NCBI GenBank assembly: GCA_029247365.1
Contig: JAQWLJ010000029.1
Coordinates: forward strand, 1-49,063
From: Acidimicrobiales bacterium
GTDB taxonomy: Bacteria; Actinomycetota; Acidimicrobiia; Acidimicrobiales; Aldehydirespiratoraceae
DNA length: 49,063 nt
Direction: 5' to 3'
Under the pieces are notes generated by a model that saw only the letters and a list, made by a program, of their open reading frames with translations, had not been told where the DNA came from and searched no databases. The position numbers and the translations under genes are program-made. Of this stretch, positions 34,053 through 42,604 are shown piece by piece (position 1 is the first letter of the stretch; each line of letters begins with the position of its first letter).

Positions 34053-35090
34053 TCAGCCCCCGAAGAGCTCGGCCAACCTCGCCCGCGCTGTGCCGTCGAG
34101 CGTGTTCCAGTCGTACATCGACGCACCGATCCCCGCTGTCTCTGCAACCGCTGACGCGAAGTTGTCGAGTTCGGTGATGGTGGCCAGCGGCTCGGCCGGG
34201 TTTTCTGGGTCATCGATGCCATCGATCCCCCCGATGCCGCCGATCGGGTGCACGAGCGCGTTCGGATCGCCGATGTTGGTGCGCAACCGGCGCACCGACT
34301 CCTCCACGTACGCGTAGCCATCGCCGTAGCCCGACGCATCGGAGCGGAATGACCAGTACGCCATCGGCAGCCACACATCGTAGGTGGGGGCAATTTGTTC
34401 CCACGGAAAACCCGGCCAGAAGTCTTCGTTGACCACTTCGATCAACACCGGTGGCAACACGATCGCGCCGAGTGGCACGTCAGGGTTAGCTGCTGCGATC
34501 GCCTGCCCAAGCTCGATGAGTCGGGTGCTTCGGGTCTCGTTGTCGACGCCGTTGCCCGTCCACTCGATGTCGATCCCGATGCCGTCGAATCGCTGGCCTA
34601 GCACCTCGAAGTCGATCATCGCCTGAACCCGTTCGAGGTCAGCAGCGCCTTCCCCGAAACGAGGCAAGTACCAAGCCACCACATCGATATCGAACTCGTG
34701 GGCAGCCAACAGCCACTCGGCGAGTAGCCAGCGGTCCTCGAGCCCCGACGGCGACCGATCGTCGAGGCGGGCGGCCTGGAGGTATACCGTTCGCACACCG
34801 GCATCGGCCATGTCCTGCAGTTCGGTGGCCTCCAGGGAGGGTGTCAGGCCTGAGTACGGGGGCGAGAAATCAAACACGTCAACCCACGTGCCGTACCCGC
34901 GATACGAGTCGATGGTGCGCTGCGGCGCAGCTGCAACAGTCAGCTCACCGTCGCGAAGGTCGACCACGAATGGAGCGGCCGACACCGCCAGCGGCGGCGG
35001 GGTGGTGCCGCTCGTCGCCGCAATGTAAGCCGCGCCACCAACCACAAAGGCGATCACCGCGAGCCAGGCGAGGATCGTGTCGCGATGCAT
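34053..35090 (-). CDS. Secreted or anchored TIM-barrel protein, glycoside-hydrolase-like
   Basis: The 345-residue protein has an N-terminal signal anchor (about residues 7-25) and a probable (beta/alpha)8 domain. ADAGVRTVYLQAARLDD, FDIDVVAWYLPRF and RFDGIGIDIEWTGNG look like successive barrel strands, the last with an acid-rich DGIGIDIEW end as in GH18-like and related barrels. YDVWLPMAYWSFR is also typical of this group. The substrate is unknown. The ATG at 35090 has TACGAT 6 nt upstream. It is divergent from carD. Confidence 0.7.
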   Translation of the reverse strand: MHRDTILAWLAVIAFVVGGAAYIAATSGTTPPPLAVSAAPFVVDLRDGELTVAAAPQRTIDSYRGYGTWVDVFDFSPPYSGLTPSLEATELQDMADAGVRTVYLQAARLDDRSPSGLEDRWLLAEWLLAAHEFDIDVVAWYLPRFGEGAADLERVQAMIDFEVLGQRFDGIGIDIEWTGNGVDNETRSTRLIELGQAIAAANPDVPLGAIVLPPVLIEVVNEDFWPGFPWEQIAPTYDVWLPMAYWSFRSDASGYGDGYAYVEESVRRLRTNIGDPNALVHPIGGIGGIDGIDDPENPAEPLATITELDNFASAVAETAGIGASMYDWNTLDGTARARLAELFGG

Positions 35091-35096
35091 CGTCGA

Positions 35097-35102
35097 ATCG
35101 TA
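35097..35102 (-). promoter_or_regulatory. Candidate leaderless -10 (TACGAT) of the TIM-barrel gene
   Basis: TACGAT on the minus strand ends 6 nt before the ATG at 35090. Confidence 0.5.
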
Positions 35103-35205
35103 GGCGTCCGACTCGGCCGGATCGGTTCGGTCTCCGCGTTTGCGAATGAGGCGTTGCCTGGCATCCTTGTTGCAGAGGTGCTTGCGACTTTCGAGGACGG
35201 ATCAG

Positions 35206-35685
35206 TTGACCTTCAAGCCTGGTGATCGAGTGGTGTACCCCCACCACGGCGCAGCGGTGGTCGAGAAGAAGGAGAAGCGTAAGGCGTTCGGCGAAGAGAC
35301 CGAATACCTCGTGCTCCGCATGGCGCATGGCGAGATGACGCTTGCGGTCCCTGTCGACAAGGCCGACGAAGTCGGCATGCGATGGCCGATCAGCGAAGAA
35401 GACGTCGAAGATCTCTTTGAGGTACTCGCCAAGCGGGATGTTCGCGAACCCGCCAACTGGTCGCGCCGCTTCAAGAACCATCAGGAAAAACTCAAGAGCG
35501 GTGACGTGTACCAGGTGGCGGAAGTCGTCCGGAATCTTGCGCTACGCGATCAGGCCAAAGGCCTCTCTGCCGGCGAGAAGTCGCTTTACACCAAGGCTCG
35601 CAACGTGCTGGTCAGCGAGCTTGCCTTCGCCCTTGACGTCGAAGAAGACGACGCTATGGCCAAGGTCGACGGCGCGCTCGTCTGA
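35206..35685 (+). CDS. carD: RNA polymerase-binding regulator CarD
   Basis: CarD stabilises the open promoter complex by binding the RNAP beta lobe and the upstream fork of the bubble. The 159-residue protein has the RID Tudor-like domain (FKPGDRVVYPHHGAAVVE, EYLVLRMAHGEMTLAVP) and the C-terminal helical domain (PANWSRRFKNHQEKLKSGDVYQVAEVVRNL, GLSAGEKSLYTKARNVLVSELA). It starts at a TTG (35206), which matches the mycobacterial start MIFKVGD and has GAGGA 8 nt upstream. The ispD/ispF genes that often follow carD are not present. Confidence 0.95.
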   Translation: MTFKPGDRVVYPHHGAAVVEKKEKRKAFGEETEYLVLRMAHGEMTLAVPVDKADEVGMRWPISEEDVEDLFEVLAKRDVREPANWSRRFKNHQEKLKSGDVYQVAEVVRNLALRDQAKGLSAGEKSLYTKARNVLVSELAFALDVEEDDAMAKVDGALV

Positions 35686-36201
35686 GCCAACCCGATCTCG
35701 CGACGTGAACCGCCGAGCTCCTTTCTCGTACCGTCGGCGACGCTGTTGCCCACGCCGCCCAACGCAGCCTTGAGTTCGTTGTCGAGGTGCGTTAGGCGGT
35801 CCCTGATCTTCAGATCGCCCCGATAGCTGATCCTGGTGCCGATACCGGCCTGATCCTGCTCGAGCCATCGGCGCAGTACACCGCCGACCCTCGGCCAGCG
35901 TTCAGCTCTGCGCTTCGTTCCAAGGCGCCCTACCGGAGCAGGTTGCTCAGACCGGCACGATCCGCGACCACACCATTTGCCAACGCATCGGCGCCAGCGA
36001 AGCGCTCGAACTCAGCCACTACTTCCAGCCCTCTCGCGACTACGCCGGCCTGCCAACGCGGCGACGAACCAGATCGTGCAGAAGGCGAAAACCAGCTCCC
36101 AAAACGCCCACGACCACATCTGGGCAAGCTGGTGGCCGGTGCCGCGACCGAGTGCCGGCGCAAGCAGCGCGGTCGTAATGATCTGCCACCGGGCTGAGCA
36201 C
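35686..36201. other. About 515 bp without a convincing gene
   Basis: Several short open frames cross this stretch. On the minus strand a hydrophobic peptide (MWSWAFWELVFAFCTIWFVAAL, split over about 36030-36110) and an acidic end (EFERFAGADALANGVV, near 35935-36000) look protein-like but lie in different frames without good starts. They may be remnants of a lost gene. No RNA gene or terminator could be recognised. Confidence 0.35.
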
Positions 36202-36957
36202 TCAACGGACGAGCCCCCCGCCGTCGACCACGAGCGACTGCCCGTTGACCATGCCGGCATGGTCAGAGCCGAGCCAGACCACTGCGGCTGCAACCGCTTC
36301 AGGGCGGATGAGCTCACCACGGATGTTGGACTTGGCGATGATCGAGGCCATTCCTTCGTCACCGGCGATGAAATTCTGGAGCATGGTCGTGTCGGTCGAC
36401 CCGGGGAGCACGGCGTTGACGCGGATCCCCTGCCGGGCGTACTCCTGCGCGGCCGCCTTCGAGAGGCCGATCACCCCATGTTTGGCCGCCGTGTAGTGCG
36501 GAAGTCCAGGGGCGGCAACGATGCCGGCACCCGACGACGTGTTGATGATCGCCCCGCGACCAGCGGAGGCCATGTGGCGGAGTTCGTGACGCATGCACGA
36601 GTACACGCTGCCGAGATTGACGTCGAGCATCCGATCCCAACGTTCGACCGGAAGATCGTGGAACTGATGCGGCACGTCGTTGATGCCGGCATTGTTGAAC
36701 GCGATATCGATGCGTCCGTGCTCGTTCACGATCTGGTCGATCGCCTCAGCGACTGCATCATCATCGGTGACGTCGAGTTGGACCGATGAACCGGACCCGC
36801 GCATCGCAACGACGGTTGCTTCCGCGCCCTCGACGTCGATGTCGGCGACAACGACATGCGCCGCGCTCTCCACCGAGAACTCAATTGCGGCGGCCCGACC
36901 GATTCCGCTCGCGCCTCCGGTGACGAAGACAACCTTCCCTGCTGCGAGCTGGACCAT
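36202..36957 (-). CDS. Short-chain dehydrogenase/reductase
   Basis: This classical SDR of 251 residues has TGGASGIGRA, the acidic NAD-selecting turn VVADIDVEGAE, NNAGIND, and the catalytic NTSSGAG ... HYTAAKHG (Ser, Tyr, Lys), with VNAVLPGSTDT after it. The Asp after the second strand favours NAD(H). It begins 15 bp after the thiolase stop, so the two form an operon. A role in beta-oxidation or steroid oxidation is inferred from the context. Confidence 0.92.
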   Translation of the reverse strand: MVQLAAGKVVFVTGGASGIGRAAAIEFSVESAAHVVVADIDVEGAEATVVAMRGSGSSVQLDVTDDDAVAEAIDQIVNEHGRIDIAFNNAGINDVPHQFHDLPVERWDRMLDVNLGSVYSCMRHELRHMASAGRGAIINTSSGAGIVAAPGLPHYTAAKHGVIGLSKAAAQEYARQGIRVNAVLPGSTDTTMLQNFIAGDEGMASIIAKSNIRGELIRPEAVAAAVVWLGSDHAGMVNGQSLVVDGGGLVR

Positions 36958-36972
36958 CGTGCGCCTACCGAC

Positions 36973-38124
36973 TCAGAGCCGCTCGATGATGGTGACGTTG
37001 GCCTGCCCGCCACCCTCGCACATGGTCTGCAGTCCATAGCGTCCGCCCGTGCGCTCAAGCTCGTTGAGCAGCGTGGTCATCAGCTTGGCTCCGGTAGCGC
37101 CGAGCGGATGACCGAGGGCAATGGCTCCACCGTTGACATTGACCCGTTCGTGGGGGATGTGATGCTCGATCATCCAGGCAAGCGGGACGCTGGCAAAGGC
37201 CTCGTTGCACTCGAACAGGTCGATGTCGTCGATGGCCATGCCCGTCTTCTCGAGCGCGTACGCAGTTGCGGGGATCGGCCCGGTGAGCATGTAGATCGGG
37301 TCATCGCCGCGCACGCTCATGTGGTGAATCCGGGCTCGAGGCGTGAGCCCGTGCTCCTCCACGGCCTGCTCGCTAGCCAGCAGAAGGCTGACCGAGGCAT
37401 CGCTGATCTGGCTTGCAACTGCCGCCGTGATACGCCCATCTGCGATCAAGGTCTGGAGTTGCTGCATCTTTTCGATCGAGCCGCCCCGCCGGGGCCCTTC
37501 GTCCATCGTGCACTCGCCGACCGCAACGATCTCGTTGTCGAAGCGACCTTCGTCGATCGCCCGGATCGCCCGCTCGTGGCTTTCGAACGCGAACGCCTCC
37601 ATGTCGTCGCGGCTGATGTCCCATTTCTCGGCAATCAGCTCAGCGCCTCGGAACTGCGAGACCTCTTGCGTTCCATATCGATCGACCCACCCCTGTGAGC
37701 CGCTGAAGGGGTCGTCGAACCCGAGGTCGGCTGCGAGGGTCATCGCCGACGAGATCGGGATCTGCGACATTTGCTGCACACCACCAGCGACGACAAGGTC
37801 GTGGACGCCGGCCATGATGCCCATCGCCGCAAACGAGACGGCCTGCTGCCCGGAGCCGCACTGGCGATCGACGGTGGTACCCGGAACGTGCTGCGGAAGA
37901 CCCGCAGCGAGCCAGCACGTTCGGGCGATATCGCCCGCTTGGCCCCCGACCGAGTCAACATTGCCGAGGATCACATCTTCGACCGCTGCGGGGTCGACCC
38001 CGGTGCGATCCATCAGGGCAGAGATGCTGGCTGCGCCGAGGTCGGCGGGGTGGATATGCGCTAAGCCGCCTCCTCGCTTCCCGGTGGGAGTTCGAACCGC
38101 GTCGACGATGTAGGCCTCAGGCAT
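36973..38124 (-). CDS. Acetyl-CoA acetyltransferase (thiolase II family)
   Basis: The 383-residue thiolase keeps all catalytic residues: nucleophile Cys89 (DRQCGSG), His in GHPLGATGA and Cys in TMCEGGGQA, so unlike the Ltp pair it is a working thiolase. It cleaves a 3-ketoacyl-CoA. Its close likeness to FadA5/FadA6-type proteins and its neighbours suggest steroid side-chain or fatty acid breakdown. The ATG at 38124 follows a CACACT hexamer at 6 nt, which overlaps an inverted repeat. Confidence 0.93.
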   Translation of the reverse strand: MPEAYIVDAVRTPTGKRGGGLAHIHPADLGAASISALMDRTGVDPAAVEDVILGNVDSVGGQAGDIARTCWLAAGLPQHVPGTTVDRQCGSGQQAVSFAAMGIMAGVHDLVVAGGVQQMSQIPISSAMTLAADLGFDDPFSGSQGWVDRYGTQEVSQFRGAELIAEKWDISRDDMEAFAFESHERAIRAIDEGRFDNEIVAVGECTMDEGPRRGGSIEKMQQLQTLIADGRITAAVASQISDASVSLLLASEQAVEEHGLTPRARIHHMSVRGDDPIYMLTGPIPATAYALEKTGMAIDDIDLFECNEAFASVPLAWMIEHHIPHERVNVNGGAIALGHPLGATGAKLMTTLLNELERTGGRYGLQTMCEGGGQANVTIIERL

Positions 38125-38130
38125 GACGCC

Positions 38131-38145
38131 AGTGTGCCAAACACT
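38131..38145 (-). promoter_or_regulatory. Inverted repeat at the thiolase promoter
   Basis: AGTGT and ACACT are separated by 5 bp. The repeat overlaps the presumed -10 (CACACT) of the thiolase gene, so it may be a repressor site. It is short and could be chance. Confidence 0.35.
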
Positions 38146-38263
38146 TGCTCCCGCCCCAAGCAGCCGGTTACGGAGATTGCGCCACACGATGCGGGGAGAC
38201 CGCAACGCATCGCCACTGCTGCTCGCCGGCCCGCTCAAAACAACCCGATACCGCCGACACCGA

Positions 38264-38269
38264 TACAGT
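38264..38269 (+). promoter_or_regulatory. Candidate leaderless -10 (TACAGT) of an acyl-CoA dehydrogenase
   Basis: TACAGT ends 8 nt before the ATG at 38278, with no Shine-Dalgarno sequence between. Confidence 0.45.
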
Positions 38270-38277
38270 CCGCGGCT

Positions 38278-39480
38278 ATGGCCGACGAGACCGACGAGTT
38301 CCGGCAACGGGTCAGCGACTGGTACGAGGCGAACGCGACCCGGCGGGGCACGACTGACCCGTGGGCCGTCAATGTCCAGACCGACCCCGACGAGGCGGCC
38401 GCCCATTTCGACGCTTGCCGAGCGTGGCAAGGTCGCCTCCACGAGGCGGGCCTGATGGGTATCGCTTGGCCGGCCGAGTACGGCGGTGCTGGCGGCGCGT
38501 CGTGGATGAGTCGCATCGAACGCGAAATTGCGCGCGACTACGAGGAGTGGACCGGTTTCGTCGGTGCGAGCACAGCAATGATCGGTCCAGCCCTACTTCG
38601 CCATGGCAACGAAACACAGAAGCGCGAGTTTCTTCCGAAACTCCTCGGGGCTGAGCTGACGTTCTGTCAACTCTTCAGCGAGCCGGGGGCAGGGAGCGAC
38701 CTCGCATCATTGGCAACCCGAGGCGACCGCGACGGCGCTGAGTTCATCGTCAACGGCCAGAAGGTCTGGAACAGCGCAGCTCAGCATGCTGACTGGGCGT
38801 TCCTGCTGGTCCGCACCGACGCCGACGCGCCGAAGCACCGCGGCATCACGTTCCTGCTCGTCGATATGACGTCGCCCGGCATTGAGGTCCGCCCGCTTGT
38901 GCAGATCAACCGATCGGCACACTTCAACGAGGTCTTCCTCAGCGATGTCCGGATCCCGGTCGCGAACGTGATCGGCGAGATCGACGGCGGCTGGGGGGTC
39001 GCCCGTACGGTCCTCGCGAACGAGGCAGCCTTCATCGGAGGCGGCCCGAAGACACCTGCGAGCGAGAACCTCCGTACCCTCGCCAAGCAAGCGGGCCGCT
39101 CCGACGACCCCACCGTTCGTCAGGAACTTGCCGCCGTTATCAGTCGCGAGCGGATCGTCGGCTGGATGGGGGAACAGATCCAACAAGCGATCCACCGGGG
39201 CGAGATGCCGCCTATGGACCCCGGCCTCATCAAGCTGATGGCTGCTGAGAACAAGGTCCGAACGGGAAATCTGGCCATGACCCTGCGAGGTCCCGCCGGG
39301 GGTTCTGGCGAGACTTCGGAAACCCTGTGGTCTCAGGCTGAGTTGTTCGGCCGCTTCTCGATCTCGATCGGCGGGGGCACCAATGAGGTGCTGCGAAACA
39401 ACCTCGGGGAACGAGCCCTCGGTCTTCCTCGGGAGCCGGGGTTCAGTAAGGACCAGCCCTGGCGGGAGATTCCCCGTTAG
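38278..39480 (+). CDS. Acyl-CoA dehydrogenase
   Basis: The 400-residue enzyme has GLMGIAWPAEYGGAGG, CQLFSEPGAGSDLASLATRG, GQKVWNSAAQ, TFLLVDMTSPGIEVRPL and the end SIGGGTNEVLRNNLGERALGLPREP. It closely parallels the dehydrogenase at 21029-22258, pointing to paralogues with different substrates. It is divergent from the thiolase-SDR operon, and both may answer to one regulator. The ATG at 38278 is fixed by the TACAGT hexamer upstream. Confidence 0.93.
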   Translation: MADETDEFRQRVSDWYEANATRRGTTDPWAVNVQTDPDEAAAHFDACRAWQGRLHEAGLMGIAWPAEYGGAGGASWMSRIEREIARDYEEWTGFVGASTAMIGPALLRHGNETQKREFLPKLLGAELTFCQLFSEPGAGSDLASLATRGDRDGAEFIVNGQKVWNSAAQHADWAFLLVRTDADAPKHRGITFLLVDMTSPGIEVRPLVQINRSAHFNEVFLSDVRIPVANVIGEIDGGWGVARTVLANEAAFIGGGPKTPASENLRTLAKQAGRSDDPTVRQELAAVISRERIVGWMGEQIQQAIHRGEMPPMDPGLIKLMAAENKVRTGNLAMTLRGPAGGSGETSETLWSQAELFGRFSISIGGGTNEVLRNNLGERALGLPREPGFSKDQPWREIPR

Positions 39481-39499
39481 CCGGTGGTCATGCCATGGC

Positions 39500-39949
39500 C
39501 TAGGGGCAGTAGGCGCTCCCGGAGTCGTTACCGACGCCGGCCTTCACGGCGCTTTTGAACTCGGCGATCTCGTCGGTGCCGAAGTCGGCCTCGTCGGAGG
39601 TCTTGACGTACCACCCCCAGCGCTCCTGGTCGGGGCCGATGACCCACGTCTCGGTCTTTCCGGCATAGCAGCACACGGTGTCGTTCACGCCGGTGGTGTC
39701 GAGGCCGGAGTCATCAAGGCGAGCCTCTGCGGCTTCGACCTGCGCCGACGTCTCGGCCTCGACGCCAAGGTGGTTGATTCCGCCGGCGTTGTCGGTGTTC
39801 TCGAACAGCACGAGCTTGAGAGGTGGGTTCTCGATGACGAAGTTTGCGTAGCCAGGCTTTCGCTTGTTCGGTTGGGTATCGAAGAGCTCCGAGTAGAACG
39901 CGACAGCCTCGTCGATTTCGCTGACGTCAAGGGCGAGCTGCAGACGCAT
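39500..39949 (-). CDS. ArsI/CadI-family VOC protein, metal-ligand Glu replaced
   Basis: The 149-residue vicinal-oxygen-chelate protein closely follows the ArsI/CadI group: LQLALDVSEIDEAVAFYSELF, KRKPGYANFVI, PPLKLVLFEN, GGINHLGVE (metal His60) and the vicinal thiols C93-C94 (TVCCYA). ArsI cleaves carbon-arsenic bonds; CadI is cadmium-induced. The third metal ligand, the Glu in WEWY of typical members, is Gly112 here (RWGWYVKT; GGG codon where GAG would code Glu), so metal binding and activity are uncertain. AAGGAG precedes the ATG. A palindrome typical of metal-responsive repressors lies about 42 bp upstream. Confidence 0.88.
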   Translation of the reverse strand: MRLQLALDVSEIDEAVAFYSELFDTQPNKRKPGYANFVIENPPLKLVLFENTDNAGGINHLGVEAETSAQVEAAEARLDDSGLDTTGVNDTVCCYAGKTETWVIGPDQERWGWYVKTSDEADFGTDEIAEFKSAVKAGVGNDSGSAYCP

Positions 39950-39990
39950 AGGAGTCTCCTTGAGGTCCCGAACAGCATCGCACTAGTCGT

Positions 39991-40006
39991 ATCGATATCT
40001 ATCGAT
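39991..40006 (-). promoter_or_regulatory. Palindrome upstream of the ArsI/CadI-like gene
   Basis: ATCGATA and TATCGAT form a perfect 7-2-7 palindrome 41-57 bp upstream of the start codon, in the expected promoter zone. AT-rich palindromes of this size are typical of ArsR/SmtB repressors. No arsR gene is in the window. Confidence 0.55.
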
Positions 40007-40386
40007 TTGTTGATGTGAGATCCCAACGGGAGGGAAGCGCAAGGCCTCCGACAACCCCGGTGGGAGCCAGCCCCTGGGGTTACTCACCGAGGGGCACCTC
40101 AAGCGCTGTCTCGTTGGCACAACCAGCGGGCACATCGGCACCGCCACTGCACCCGGCGCGAGAGACGAGTGGGTCGCACGTTGCCAATGGCAAGGGGTAG
40201 TCGAACGGAGGCGCAGCATTCAGAGAGCGGACAGTCGGGCCAACACATCTCGAGACCAACTCAGCCGACCTCGCACCCGCACAAAGGGAGCAACAGGCAA
40301 CGATCCCGATGTCGACAACGGATCGATGCAGGGAAATACGGCGGCAGAGCTTTCTCGTTGACACGCTTAGCGGCCAGGATGACACC
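40007..40386. other. 380-bp gap before the FadE-like pair
   Basis: A minus-strand frame ending at 40080 (PLATCDPLVSRAGCSGG near the end) looks protein-like but has no good start, so it may be a remnant. A TTGACA at about 40358-40363 is a candidate -35 for the plus-strand dehydrogenases. A GC-rich inverted repeat (AACCCC/GGGGTT) spans about 40053-40081. Confidence 0.35.
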
Positions 40387-41403
40387 ATGCAGACTCGACT
40401 CACCGAGGACGAACTCGTCGTCCAGGACGCGTTCGGTACCTTCTTCGCGAACGAGTCGCCGTCCGCCGTCGTCCGAGAAGCCGAACAATCCGGTGGCTTC
40501 TCACCCAACCTCTGGGCCGGCCTGGTTGCGATGGGTGGCCCAGGGATGGCCCTCCCGGGTTCCCTCGGCGGCGGCGACGCAACGCTGTGCGATCTCGCCG
40601 TGGTCGCCGATACCTACGGTGCCAACCTCGCCCCCGTGCCCCTCATCGAGCACGCAGTTGCCGCCCGCCTCCTCGCAACCATCGGTGGACATGACGAACT
40701 CGTCGGCGCCCTGGCGAACGGGACACCCGTGGCAACCATGGCCCTTCGCGCTCCGGTCGACGGGGTCACCCGATTCGTCCCGGCCGGTGCGGTGGCCGAC
40801 GTCGTGCTCGCACACACCGACGACGGCATCGTCCTCAGTCGATCTACTCCCCCGAGCGAGGCCCTGCCAAACACCGGTGGCTTGCCTCTCGCTCACCGCA
40901 GCCTCGACGGTGACATCGTCTCGACCGATCACGCGACCTGGGACCGTGCCGTCGACGAATGGCGGGCTCTGACCGCGGCGGCCTACGTGGGACTCGGGCG
41001 CCGGGTGATCGCGATGGGCGTCGAGTACTCGCGAGAGCGCATCCAGTTTGGCGTCCCGATCGGAACCTTCCAGGCGCTCCAGCAGGGGTACGCCGACGCG
41101 TCGACTCGTGTCGAAGGCGCCCACCTCCTCGCCCACCGGGCGGCATGGGCGCTCGAAGCCGAAAGGGCCGACGCCTCCCGACTTGCGGGGATGGCGCTGC
41201 TCTTCGCGGCTGAAGCGGCTCGCTTCGCCGCCGATCGTTCAATGCAGTACCACGGCGGCTACGGCTTCTCTGAGGAGTACGACGTCCAGCTTTACCATCG
41301 ACGAGCCACGGCATGGATTCTGCAACTCGGCGACCCCAGCGTCGAGTACGCCCGTCTCGCCGACGCCGAGTTCGGACCCCGCGCCGACGGAGAGGCGGCC
41401 TGA
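40387..41403 (+). CDS. Acyl-CoA dehydrogenase subunit (FadE28-like)
   Basis: The 338-residue protein is shorter than a normal acyl-CoA dehydrogenase. The middle beta-domain is poorly kept, while the C-terminal helical domain is clear (YVGLGRRVIAMGVEYSRERIQFGVPIGTFQALQQ, DRSMQYHGGYGFSEEYDVQLYHRRA). This is the pattern of the small partner in alpha2beta2 dehydrogenases such as FadE28-FadE29 of cholesterol side-chain degradation, whose sizes are about 339 and 387 residues. Its stop shares a base with the next gene's ATG (TGATG). The ATG at 40387 fits the family N-terminus. Confidence 0.9.
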   Translation: MQTRLTEDELVVQDAFGTFFANESPSAVVREAEQSGGFSPNLWAGLVAMGGPGMALPGSLGGGDATLCDLAVVADTYGANLAPVPLIEHAVAARLLATIGGHDELVGALANGTPVATMALRAPVDGVTRFVPAGAVADVVLAHTDDGIVLSRSTPPSEALPNTGGLPLAHRSLDGDIVSTDHATWDRAVDEWRALTAAAYVGLGRRVIAMGVEYSRERIQFGVPIGTFQALQQGYADASTRVEGAHLLAHRAAWALEAERADASRLAGMALLFAAEAARFAADRSMQYHGGYGFSEEYDVQLYHRRATAWILQLGDPSVEYARLADAEFGPRADGEAA

Positions 41404-42569
41404 TGGACTTCTCCTTTTCATCCGAAGCCGAAGCGTTTCGCGACGAGGTCCGCGCCTTCCTTGCCGCCAACCTCACCGAAGAGATGATCGAGGCAACCCA
41501 CGACGGCACCATGCACATTCCTGCGCTCCACCAGGCCATGGCCGACAGGGGCTGGCTCGCTGGTCCGGTCCCGGCCGAACTCGGTGGGGGTGGCCGCAGC
41601 GCCCTGGAGTCGGTGATCCTGAACGAAGAGATGCAGCTCGCTCGTGCCCCGATCGACGCAATGGCCGTCACCGTCATCGTGGCTGCCATCTTGCTTGAGC
41701 ATGGCAACGATCATTTGAAGCGGAACGTCGTCCCTCGCCTTCTTGATGGCAGCTCGCTCAGCTGCTTTGGCTACAGCGAGCCCGAATTTGGAAGTGACGT
41801 GGCCTCGGCCAAGACGAAGGCCGAACGCGACGGTGACGAATGGCTGATCAATGGAGCAAAGATGTGGACGACGATGGCCCACATCGCCGACTCCGTGCTC
41901 TTGTTGACCCGTACCGATCCCGACGTGGCAAAACACAAGGGCCTGACGTTCTTCCTGGTCCCGCTCGACACCCCCGGCATCGAGATCCAGCCGGTCCCGA
42001 CGATGGCGACCGAACGTTCGAACGCCACCTTCTACGACAATGTCCGACTCGACGACGAGTGGCGAGTCGGCGATGTGAACGGCGGGTGGGCTGTCATGAA
42101 AACTGCGCTCAAGTACGAGCGCGGCATCGCTGGTGGCCAGTTCCCTTCGCCACCAGTGATCGACGCAGCGGCCGACTGGGCACACAATCACGCTCGCCCC
42201 GACGGAACCAAGCCGATCGACGACCCGACTGTCCGAGAAAAGCTCATGCGGGCGCTCATCGACGTGGAGGTGTGCCGAGGGTTCGCCTACCACTGCGCCG
42301 ACCTCGCCAACGAAGGCGTGATGTTCGGCGTCGAGGGCTCAATGACTAAGTTGTTCGCCAGCGAGACCTACAAGCGGCACTGTCGCGACTTCCACGACAT
42401 GATGGGAGCGGAAGGTCTCCTCACCCATGAATCACCCGACGCCCATCTCGGCGGCCGGATCGAAGAGAACCTCCGCCACTCCCCGGTTACTGCCATCTAC
42501 GGCGGCACCAGCGAAATCAACCGCAATGTTGTCGCCGAAGGTCACCTCGGCATGCCCCGGGCCCGCTGA
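41403..42569 (+). CDS. Acyl-CoA dehydrogenase subunit (FadE29-like)
   Basis: The 388-residue partner has MDFSFSSEAEAFRDEVRAFL, FGYSEPEFGSDVASAKTKAERDGDEWLINGAKMWTTMAHIA, TFFLVPLDTPGIEIQPV and the end AIYGGTSEINRNVVAEGHLGMPR. With the gene before it, it should form the mixed tetramer that dehydrogenates steroid-CoA side chains. The two subunits' lengths and order agree with the FadE28/FadE29 pair. In mycobacteria that pair lies next to ChsH2 and Ltp2; here the Ltp/DUF35 genes are 24 kb away. Confidence 0.9.
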   Translation: MDFSFSSEAEAFRDEVRAFLAANLTEEMIEATHDGTMHIPALHQAMADRGWLAGPVPAELGGGGRSALESVILNEEMQLARAPIDAMAVTVIVAAILLEHGNDHLKRNVVPRLLDGSSLSCFGYSEPEFGSDVASAKTKAERDGDEWLINGAKMWTTMAHIADSVLLLTRTDPDVAKHKGLTFFLVPLDTPGIEIQPVPTMATERSNATFYDNVRLDDEWRVGDVNGGWAVMKTALKYERGIAGGQFPSPPVIDAAADWAHNHARPDGTKPIDDPTVREKLMRALIDVEVCRGFAYHCADLANEGVMFGVEGSMTKLFASETYKRHCRDFHDMMGAEGLLTHESPDAHLGGRIEENLRHSPVTAIYGGTSEINRNVVAEGHLGMPRAR

Positions 42570-42604
42570 CGCTCTGCTGCGAGTTCGCCTCTCCGTCGTT
42601 GTGC

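Noticed and set aside
38369-38617. Alternative minus-strand frames within the acyl-CoA dehydrogenase gene
   Set aside because: They are arginine-rich shadow peptides with no start signal or family features.
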